Below are positions 1 to 4,948 of a stretch of 7,911 nucleotides of DNA, piece after piece. The position numbers were made by a program, and so were the translations under genes. The DNA is from Deltaproteobacteria bacterium. GTDB taxonomy: Bacteria; Desulfobacterota; DSM-4660; Desulfatiglandales; Desulfatiglandaceae. The notes beneath the pieces were generated by a model. The model made no database searches, was not told the origin of the DNA, and saw only the letters and a program-made list of their open reading frames with translations. How positions within the stretch are numbered: position 1 is the stretch's first letter; every line of letters starts with the position of its first letter. The DNA is taken from the NCBI GenBank assembly GCA_019307165.1, contig JAFDKD010000162.1, positions 1 through 7,911 on the forward strand. Direction: 5' to 3'.

Positions 1-147
1 TCGGCAACTTCAGTTTTCTAATTTCGGTCCCTGCTCACAGCCAAAGGGGTTAATGGATGCGACCGACTGCGATCGGCCGTGGGGCATTCCTGTCCGCGCG
101 TCGCGGGCAAGGCCGACCGAATGAATTGCCCGATCGAATTCAAAGTA
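1..147 (+). other. Leader upstream of the cytidylate kinase-like gene, with possible hairpins
   Basis: No convincing gene lies here; the small open frames have no good ribosome site and no recognisable product. The stretch can fold. An outer pair TCGGCC (73-78) with GGCCGA (111-116) encloses an inner stem TGTCCGCG (91-98) with CGCGGGCA (102-109), which has one G-U pair and a 3-base loop. Part of the 5' outer arm can instead pair with CCGA at 63-66, so two folds are possible. No T-tract follows, so it is not an intrinsic terminator. I could not pick out a clear sigma70 promoter. The folds are read by eye and may be chance in GC-rich DNA. Confidence 0.3.
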
Positions 148-160
148 AAGGAGATATATC

Positions 161-973
161 ATGCCTATCATCACTATTTCTCGCGGCTCTTACAGCAAAG
201 GCAAAGAAATCGCGGAAAAAGTCGCTCAAGAACTCGGCTACGAGTGCATCGCAAGGAAGGTCCTTCTTGAAGCCTCGGATGAATTTAATATTCCGGAACT
301 CAAGCTTATTCGGGCGATTCACGACGCCCCCTCGCTACTGGGCAGGCTCTCCGTGGAGAAGAAAAAATATATTGCATTTGTCCGGAAAGAGATTTTGGAT
401 CATTTCAAGAAAGACAATGTGGTGTACCACGGACTTGCCGGTCATTTCTTCGTAAAGGGGATATCCCATGTTATCAAGGTCAGGATCATCGCGGACATGG
501 AGGACCGGGTGCGCCTGGAAATGAAAAGGGAAGGGATCTCAAGAGAAAAAGCCCTTCATATCCTTCAAAAAGATGACGAGGAGAGGAGGAAGTGGAGCCA
601 GGCCCTCTATCACCTGGATACCAGGGATTCCGGAAGCTATGATCTGGTCCTGCATATCCACAAATTAACCGTGAATGATGCCGTCGATACGATATGCCGC
701 ACGGCGAAACTGGCGCAATTTCAGGCGACGCCGGAATCCCGACGGGCAATCGACGATCTTGCCCTTGCCGCTCATGCGGAAGCCAAGCTCATGGTTTTGG
801 CACCCGATCTTCAGGTATCGGCCGATGATGGAAAGGTGTTGGTCAAAATGATGGCGCCCCAATTCTTTGTGGATAAATTGACGCAGGATATCTGCGAATC
901 CGCAAAAGCCATCCCGGGGATCAAGGAAATAAAGGTCGATGTCACGGCCCAGGGCGCGGGAAGCGCGGGTTAA
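161..973 (+). CDS. Cytidylate kinase-like family protein with C-terminal BON-like domain
   Basis: A 270-residue protein. The start is supported by AAGGAG at 148-153, 7 bases before the ATG. The N-terminus (ITISRGSYSKGKEIAEKVA, about residues 4-22) resembles the modified P-loop of the cytidylate kinase-like family, where the usual GxxGSGK is replaced by SRGSYSKGKE. The segment around residues 110-180 (RVRLEMKREGISREKA, then RKWSQALYHLDTRDSGSYDLVLHI) matches the lid and the base- and phosphate-binding parts of that family. Residues about 208-261 look like a BON domain (LQVSADDGKVLVKM followed by IPGIKEIKVDV). Members of the family are presumed nucleotide-binding kinases, but their substrates are mostly unproven; this is probably not the housekeeping CMP kinase. 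It appears monocistronic, ending at a strong terminator about 90 bases downstream. The family call is fairly sure; the BON call is by pattern only. Confidence 0.8.
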   Translation: MPIITISRGSYSKGKEIAEKVAQELGYECIARKVLLEASDEFNIPELKLIRAIHDAPSLLGRLSVEKKKYIAFVRKEILDHFKKDNVVYHGLAGHFFVKGISHVIKVRIIADMEDRVRLEMKREGISREKALHILQKDDEERRKWSQALYHLDTRDSGSYDLVLHIHKLTVNDAVDTICRTAKLAQFQATPESRRAIDDLALAAHAEAKLMVLAPDLQVSADDGKVLVKMMAPQFFVDKLTQDICESAKAIPGIKEIKVDVTAQGAGSAG

Positions 974-1060
974 CGAACAATGGCTGGTCGCCCTGCCGAA
1001 ATCGCACGGTGAATCAAAAACCATGATGGAAGCAGGGCCGCTATATTGCCTGGAATGTCA

Positions 1061-1092
1061 AAAGCGGAGGCGTTTCGCCTCCGCTTTTTTTT
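1061..1092 (+). terminator. Rho-independent terminator of the cytidylate kinase-like gene
   Basis: A perfect 12-bp stem, AAAGCGGAGGCG (1061-1072) with CGCCTCCGCTTT (1076-1087), closes a TTT loop and runs into a T-tract through 1092. It sits about 90 bases after the upstream stop codon. On the opposite strand the stem is followed by four Ts, so it may also act, more weakly, on transcripts from the minus-strand genes converging on it. Confidence 0.93.
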
Positions 1093-1134
1093 GTTCCGAA
1101 ATAAGTCGCGGTGCAGACCGGCCGGAGGTTGGTA

Positions 1135-1269
1135 TTATTCCCAATCGCCCGGATCAATGGTTCTCAATTCAACGGTCTCTTTCTCGAACACTGCAAGGTC
1201 CGCTTTAGACCAGGCGCCGCAAAATTCTTCGAAATCCATACTCGCATCTTTATCGATTTTGACTGACAT
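1135..1269 (-). CDS. Small acidic protein, 44 residues, unknown function
   Basis: This short frame runs from ATG at 1269 to TAA at 1135. The ribosome site is excellent: GGAGG at 1275-1279, 5 bases before the start. The product begins MSVKIDKDASMDFEEFCGAW and ends RTIDPGDWE. It has 12 Asp/Glu against 5 Lys/Arg, one Cys (17) and two Trp (20, 43), with no signal peptide or membrane segment. It lies 89 bp downstream of the thioesterase gene on the same strand and converges on the terminator at 1061-1092, so it may be the last gene of that transcript. I do not recognise the family. The ribosome site, the tidy length and the non-random composition argue that it is real. Confidence 0.62.
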   Translation of the reverse strand: MSVKIDKDASMDFEEFCGAWSKADLAVFEKETVELRTIDPGDWE

Positions 1270-1358
1270 TTGATCCTCCGATGAATAGAGCCACATGGAA
1301 TGTCGAAGATCCCGTTTTTATCGGGGATGGAATATTGGGGCGGAACCCCTAAGTCCGA

Positions 1359-1790
1359 TTAGCCCTCACGCAACAGCCCGGCAAGCTCAGGCCAGCCGCT
1401 CATGATTTCCTCATTGATCTCTATCACTTTTTCGGCTTTCCTATCGACAAACACATTGGTCATTTCTGCCTCAGCCGCCGGCGTGTCCGTTTCCCCGATA
1501 AAGGCCTTCTGCGACATGACATAACTCTTGCTTCCCGCTTTCATAAGGTCCGTTTCGATTCGAAGCGTATCGCCTACCACGGCCCCCTTTTTGTAGTCGA
1601 TATTGATATTGACGATCATGTGAACGATGCCCTTCTTTTGAAGTCTCGTGAAGAGGTCCCCCACATGCTGATTCAGTTCCGCGTATGCCCACCTGCCGTC
1701 CTCAAAAAACTCGACGTAACGCGCATGATTGACGTGCCTGAAAGCATCCACGTGAAATCCGCGGATTTTGATCCTGTCCACCGCTTTCAT
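1359..1790 (-). CDS. Acyl-CoA thioesterase, hotdog fold, FadM/YbgC type
   Basis: A 143-residue, single-domain hotdog protein of normal length for the 4-hydroxybenzoyl-CoA thioesterase class. The N-terminal block RGFHVDAFRHVNHARYVEFF (residues 10-29) closely parallels that of E. coli FadM (YbaW) as I remember it, including the likely catalytic Asp15 and the HVN at 19-21. The segment VNINIDYKKGAVVGDTLRIE also fits FadM. Such enzymes hydrolyse fatty acyl-CoA esters in the cytoplasm to free acid and CoA, and may relieve acyl-CoA build-up during beta-oxidation. Substrate chain length cannot be read from the sequence. A ribosome site AGGAG (1801-1805) lies 10 bases before the ATG. The 44-residue gene follows 89 bp downstream. 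Upstream lies the heptamer array, so the promoter must be in or beyond it, or the gene is read from the Fe-S gene. Confidence 0.88.
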   Translation of the reverse strand: MKAVDRIKIRGFHVDAFRHVNHARYVEFFEDGRWAYAELNQHVGDLFTRLQKKGIVHMIVNINIDYKKGAVVGDTLRIETDLMKAGSKSYVMSQKAFIGETDTPAAEAEMTNVFVDRKAEKVIEINEEIMSGWPELAGLLREG

Positions 1791-1813
1791 CAGCCTTTAT
1801 CTCCTCTCAATTT

Positions 1814-2030
1814 CGAGATCCGCATTCCGAATCCGGTATCCAGTATCTCGCATCCGGCATCCCGCAACGCGAAGACAGCTCATAGTCCATAGCTGACAGC
1901 TCAAAGCCCCGTATGCAATGTGTTTAGTGCATTCAGCGAGCTAACCTGCACAAGGAACCAAGAACCAGGAACGACGAACCAGAAACAGCTGACGAAGTCA
2001 GCCCGCAACCCGTAACCTGTAACGCGCAAC
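1814..2030. repeat. Degenerate heptamer repeat array, about 31 units of 7 bp
   Basis: The gap between the thioesterase and Fe-S genes is built of 7-bp units in one register. Units 1814-1904 read like CGCATTC, CGAATCC, GGTATCC, AGTATCT, CGCATCC, GGCATCC, then AGCTCAT, AGTCCAT, AGCTGAC, AGCTCAA; the second base is G in 14 consecutive units (1814-1911). A less regular stretch of about 42 bp follows. From 1954 come GGAACCA, AGAACCA, GGAACGA, CGAACCA, and from 2003 CCGCAAC, CCGTAAC, CTGTAAC, GCGCAAC. The two halves are offset by 140 bp, exactly 20 units. Each sub-block has its own consensus, as if several unit types had spread in turn. The array ends 6 bases before the Fe-S gene's stop codon. It contains no good open frame. 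Confidence 0.8.
1988..2002. other. Small perfect hairpin inside the heptamer array
   Basis: GCTGAC (1988-1993), loop GAA, GTCAGC (1997-2002). It lies 34 bp downstream of the Fe-S gene's stop and could stabilise or mark the 3' end of that transcript. It lacks a T-tract in either direction, so it is not a standard intrinsic terminator. Confidence 0.35.
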
Positions 2031-2035
2031 TCGCC

Positions 2036-3028
2036 TTACGCCGGCACAAAGTCCTCCGGCCGCACCTCATCGAAACCGATGGCCTCTTCGGGGCAGGCGA
2101 CCAGGCAGAGCCCGCAACCCATGCACTTTTCCGGGTCCACGGTCGCGGATTCCGCCACGGCGATGGCATCGAAATAGCAGCGCTCCAGGCAGGTCTCACA
2201 TGCCACGCAGCGCTCCTCATCCACCACTGCCAGGAAACGGCTGGGGACCACGAACTTGCCCAGCCCCGTTCGGACCGAGGGCCAGTTCAGGCAGCAGTCG
2301 GTGCAGCAGTTGCAGATGACGTGACCCACGGAGCGGCGGTTGTCGCCCACGTGCACCAGGCCTTCCTCCTCGCAGCGCTTCAGCATCTCGACGGCCTCTG
2401 TCTTGGTCAACTCTCTGCCCGTACCCCGCTCCAGGGCGTAGTCGGCGGCCTTGTCGAACTGCATGCAGACTTCCAGCGACTTGCCGCAGGCCCCGTCGAT
2501 CACCCTGCACGAGCATGGCGTGACGGCGATGCTTCGGGCCTCGTCCACCAGGTTCTTCACATCGTCGAATGCCAGAATGTGCGTCTTGGGGGTAAGCGTG
2601 ATGTTCACCGGGATGACGCGGATGATCGGCGCGGGCAGCACTTCCTCCAGTTTGCGGCTGAAGTCGTCGAATTCCTCGGCCATGAACGCCTTCCACAAAT
2701 CCAGCATCTTCCGAGGCGGGTCCAGCATCACCGCCGTGGAATCGTGCATCTGCAGAAGATGCCGCACCCGGTAGTACCGGACACCATCCGCTTTTCTGGA
2801 TTTGAAAAGCAGGCCTTTTTTGAAGAGAGGGTCCAGCATGTCCTCAATCTTGTCCTCGCCCAAACCCGTCTTCTCCGCCAGTTCCGCTGCGGTCGCCGGG
2901 GGCGAAGCAGCCAAGAGAAGCCTGGCCTCATCCTCGTCCGTCAGGCTCTCGAAAATGCCGGGGATGTACTTCGACTCCCCGCCGCCTACCGCTTCCGCCA
3001 ACTCCCCGTAATACGATGCCATGGTCAT
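2036..3028 (-). CDS. Winged-helix and 2[4Fe-4S] ferredoxin-domain protein, cysteine-rich
   Basis: A 330-residue protein starting at MTMASYYGEL. The start is set by AAAGGAGG (3036-3043), 7 bases upstream; in-frame starts further up would lie over or before this site. Residues about 30-92 resemble a winged helix (TAAELAEKTGLGEDKIEDML, then KKGLLFKSR and a YYRV wing). All 18 cysteines lie in the C-terminal half. A CxC-x6-C-x6-C set is at 172, 174, 181, 188; a CxCCxxCC cluster is at 239-246; two classical ferredoxin motifs are at 274/277/280/284 and 302/305/308/312, each expected to bind one [4Fe-4S]. The middle cysteines may hold a further cluster or metal. It is soluble, without signal or membrane segments. 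It could be a redox-sensing regulator or an electron-transfer adaptor. It follows the beta-CASP hydrolase gene by 47 bp, probably in one operon. The physiological role is unknown to me. Confidence 0.85.
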   Translation of the reverse strand: MTMASYYGELAEAVGGGESKYIPGIFESLTDEDEARLLLAASPPATAAELAEKTGLGEDKIEDMLDPLFKKGLLFKSRKADGVRYYRVRHLLQMHDSTAVMLDPPRKMLDLWKAFMAEEFDDFSRKLEEVLPAPIIRVIPVNITLTPKTHILAFDDVKNLVDEARSIAVTPCSCRVIDGACGKSLEVCMQFDKAADYALERGTGRELTKTEAVEMLKRCEEEGLVHVGDNRRSVGHVICNCCTDCCLNWPSVRTGLGKFVVPSRFLAVVDEERCVACETCLERCYFDAIAVAESATVDPEKCMGCGLCLVACPEEAIGFDEVRPEDFVPA

Positions 3029-3055
3029 ACGCATTCCTCCTTTGCGTTTATCTGA

Positions 3056-3067
3056 ATCTTGCAAGAT
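3056..3067. promoter_or_regulatory. Palindrome ATCTTGCAAGAT, candidate operator upstream of the Fe-S gene
   Basis: A perfect 12-bp palindrome in the short gap between the beta-CASP and Fe-S genes, 27 bp before the Fe-S gene's start codon. Its core TCTTGCA recurs upstream of the beta-CASP gene and after the kamA stop, and the 12-bp block CTGAATCTTGCA (3052-3063) is identical to 4714-4725. Repetition next to consecutive genes suggests a protein-binding site; the binding factor is unknown. Confidence 0.5.
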
Positions 3068-3075
3068 CCAGGCTT

Positions 3076-4680
3076 TCACGCCGAAATGGCCTCTAACTCT
3101 TCCTTCACATAGCGGAGGCGGTCCAGGATCGACTGTTCCCTCTCTTGCCCCGCCTTCTTCGATCGCACCTGCCGCCGCAGCGTTTCCAGTTCCTTTTCAA
3201 GGTCAATGATCGCGTTCAGCACCAGGGTATCCTCGTCCTGCGCGGCTTCCTCCACAACCGGGGCCTTGACGGCGACCTTCTTCGACTTGAGGATCAGCCG
3301 TTCCTTCCACCGGGGCACGCGGGTCTCCAACTTGTAGCGGTCCCGGATCTTGTCCGCCAGGGTCTGGGAGGCCTGCCGCTCGCCATGGATCACGAACACC
3401 TTGGGTTTGCTTTCGAAATGGCCTACCCATTCGATCAGGTCGTTCTGGTCGGCGTGGGCGGAAAACCCGCCGATGGTATGGATGTCGGCCCGTACCGCGA
3501 CATTCTCCCTGAATATCTTGACATGCTTGGCCCCGTCCACGATGCGCCTGCCCGTGGTCCCTTTTGCCTGGTACCCCACGATGACCAGACTGGCCCCTTC
3601 CCGCCACAGATTGTGCTTCAGGTGGTGCTTGATCCGCCCCGCCGTGCACATGCCGTTGCCGGCGATGACGATGGCCGATCCGGGCTTTTCGTTGATGGCC
3701 TTGGAATCCGCCGTGCTTTCGGTGAACTGGAGATTGGGCATGTCGAAGGGGTCGTATCCCTGGTCCACGATGGCCCTCGCCTCCGCGTCGTAGTATGGCT
3801 TATTTTTCCGGAAGATTTTCGTTGCCTTGATGGCCAGGGGGCTGTCCAGGTACACGGGAATGTCAGGCAGGAGACCGTCCCTTTCAAATTCGCCGAGAAT
3901 ATAGAGGATCTCCTGGGTGCGCTCCACGGCGAACGACGGTATAAGGATTTTTTCGTCCTTGGCGCTGCTGTTGCGAATGGCTTCAAGAAGTTCTTTCTTG
4001 CTGTCGTCAAAGGTCCGGTGCAGCCGGTCGCCGTAGGTGGATTCCACAAACAGGAAATCCGCGTCAAACACCTCGTGGGGGTCCTTCACGATCAGTTGGT
4101 CCTGCCTGCCCAAGTCCCCCGAAAAGACCACCTTGACGCTCTGCTCACCGTCCCGGACCCACAGTTCGAGGATGGAGGAGCCCAGGATATGACCGGCGTT
4201 CCTGAGCCGGGCCTTCATGCCCGGGTCCACCTCGATGACGTTGTCCCTTTCGGTGGGTTCCAGAAACCCGATGGCGGCTTCCGCGTCAGGCGTCTCGTAC
4301 AGGGGTTCCACGACGCCCTGCCCCTGCCGCTTGTTTTTCCGCGTCTGCCACTCCGCGTCCATCTCCTGAATGTGGGCGGAATCCAGCAACATGATGCCGC
4401 AAAGTTCCGCCGTGGGCGGGGATGTGATAATCCGCCCCTGGAATCCATCCTTGACCAGCTTGGGAATGCGCCCGCTGTGATCGATGTGGGCGTGAGTCAA
4501 AAACAGGGCCTCAATGTCTTTGGGATCGAAGCCCCAATCTTCCCGGTTTCGGCTCTCCATCTGACGTCCGCCCTGAAACAAGCCGCAGTCAACGAGCGCT
4601 TTCTTGCCTTGAGGGCTCTCGATAAGATAACACGACCCCGTCACCGAACCGGCGGCGCCCAGGCAGGTAATTCTGATCAT
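3076..4680 (-). CDS. Beta-CASP metallo-beta-lactamase hydrolase, putative RNA-processing enzyme
   Basis: A 534-residue protein starting MIRITCLGAAGSVTGSCYLI. AAGGAG at 4686-4691 stands 5 bases before this ATG, so longer in-frame starts are unlikely. Metallo-beta-lactamase ligands are in place: HAHIDH (63-68), H164 (AGHILGSS), D189 (SGDLGR) and H432 (VIHGE). The beta-CASP insert spans roughly 225-400 (PSFAVERTQE near 248, GNGMCTAGRI near 341), followed by GFSAHADQ with H409. This is the CPSF73/Ysh1-like class, whose studied bacterial members act as zinc-dependent endo- or exoribonucleases. After the usual end of the fold near 465 there is an extra charged tail, about 484-534, predicted by eye to form a coiled coil; it may serve oligomerisation. 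The Fe-S gene follows 47 bp downstream. RNA substrates cannot be inferred. Confidence 0.9.
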   Translation of the reverse strand: MIRITCLGAAGSVTGSCYLIESPQGKKALVDCGLFQGGRQMESRNREDWGFDPKDIEALFLTHAHIDHSGRIPKLVKDGFQGRIITSPPTAELCGIMLLDSAHIQEMDAEWQTRKNKRQGQGVVEPLYETPDAEAAIGFLEPTERDNVIEVDPGMKARLRNAGHILGSSILELWVRDGEQSVKVVFSGDLGRQDQLIVKDPHEVFDADFLFVESTYGDRLHRTFDDSKKELLEAIRNSSAKDEKILIPSFAVERTQEILYILGEFERDGLLPDIPVYLDSPLAIKATKIFRKNKPYYDAEARAIVDQGYDPFDMPNLQFTESTADSKAINEKPGSAIVIAGNGMCTAGRIKHHLKHNLWREGASLVIVGYQAKGTTGRRIVDGAKHVKIFRENVAVRADIHTIGGFSAHADQNDLIEWVGHFESKPKVFVIHGERQASQTLADKIRDRYKLETRVPRWKERLILKSKKVAVKAPVVEEAAQDEDTLVLNAIIDLEKELETLRRQVRSKKAGQEREQSILDRLRYVKEELEAISA

Positions 4681-4717
4681 GATGTCTCCTTTTTGGTTTT
4701 TTTCGGTTACTACCTGA

Positions 4718-4752
4718 ATCTTGCACGAGTTTTCATCTAAATAGTGCAAGAT
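4718..4752. promoter_or_regulatory. Spaced inverted repeat ATCTTGCAC-N17-GTGCAAGAT, candidate operator of the beta-CASP gene
   Basis: Two perfect 9-bp arms (4718-4726 and 4744-4752) flank an AT-rich 17-bp spacer, 37 bp before the beta-CASP start codon. On the minus strand the spacer carries TATTTA, a possible -10 element, which a protein bound at the arms would cover. In RNA the arms could also form a hairpin if transcription starts upstream. The half-site is the same as in the palindromes at 3056-3067 and 4937-4948. Confidence 0.5.
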
Positions 4753-4936
4753 CAGATATTTATTTTCTTATGTTCCCAACTCCACTATTCTGCGGCAGGG
4801 GGCAGCTATCCACAGCATTGCGGGAGGATCGGGATTCGTTATGGTTTGAATTCGCTGCCATCGTTGTCGTCGTCGCTGTCGCTTCACTGACAACGAAAAA
4901 TGCGCATGTTTCACAGAAATCCAAAGAATTTCCCGG

Positions 4937-4948
4937 GTCTTGCAAGAC
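4937..4948. promoter_or_regulatory. Palindrome GTCTTGCAAGAC directly after the kamA stop
   Basis: A perfect 12-bp palindrome abutting the kamA stop codon (TGA at 4949-4951) and sharing the ten central bases TCTTGCAAGA with the site at 3056-3067. It lies about 185 bp upstream of the spaced repeat before the beta-CASP gene, so it may be a remote operator for that gene. A pure transcript-end role is less likely since the stem is short, loop-less as drawn, and not followed by Ts. Confidence 0.42.

Larger units (their letters stand above)
4681..4948. other. Intergenic gap between kamA and the beta-CASP gene
   Basis: A gap of 268 bp holding two TCTTGCA-type sites (annotated separately), an AT-rich stretch around 4752-4780, and a short run of GTC-like triplets near 4862-4885. 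A 61-codon minus-strand frame here (4760-4945) needs a TTG start, lacks a ribosome site and has low-complexity TATATTTT sequence, so I do not call it. No intrinsic terminator for kamA is visible. The beta-CASP promoter is presumably in the AT-rich part near 4720-4790, but no box is convincing. Confidence 0.55.

Noticed and set aside
57..455. A 132-codon plus-strand frame overlapping the leader and the start of the cytidylate kinase-like gene.
   Set aside because: It is out of frame with the recognisable kinase-like protein and lacks a ribosome site.
1311..1352. Possible terminator hairpins after the thioesterase gene (GGGG-loop-CCCC near 1337-1349 and ATCCC/GGGAT near 1311-1328).
   Set aside because: Stems are only 4-5 bp, one with a bulge, and no T-tract follows on the minus strand.
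1814..2030. Possibility that the heptamer stretch is a CRISPR array.
   Set aside because: Units are 7 bp, contiguous and degenerate, with no 25-37 bp direct repeats separated by unique spacers.
2321..3055. A 244-codon plus-strand frame opposite the Fe-S protein gene.
   Set aside because: It is antisense to two ferredoxin motifs and has composition typical of a shadow frame.
3145..4740. A 531-codon plus-strand open frame opposite the beta-CASP gene.
   Set aside because: It mirrors the codon structure of the minus-strand gene, whose metal-binding motifs are unmistakable; no ribosome site or known domain supports the plus-strand frame.
4760..4945. A 61-codon minus-strand frame between kamA and the beta-CASP gene.
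   Set aside because: It requires a TTG start within the palindrome at 4937-4948, has no ribosome site, and encodes a threonine-run, low-complexity peptide.
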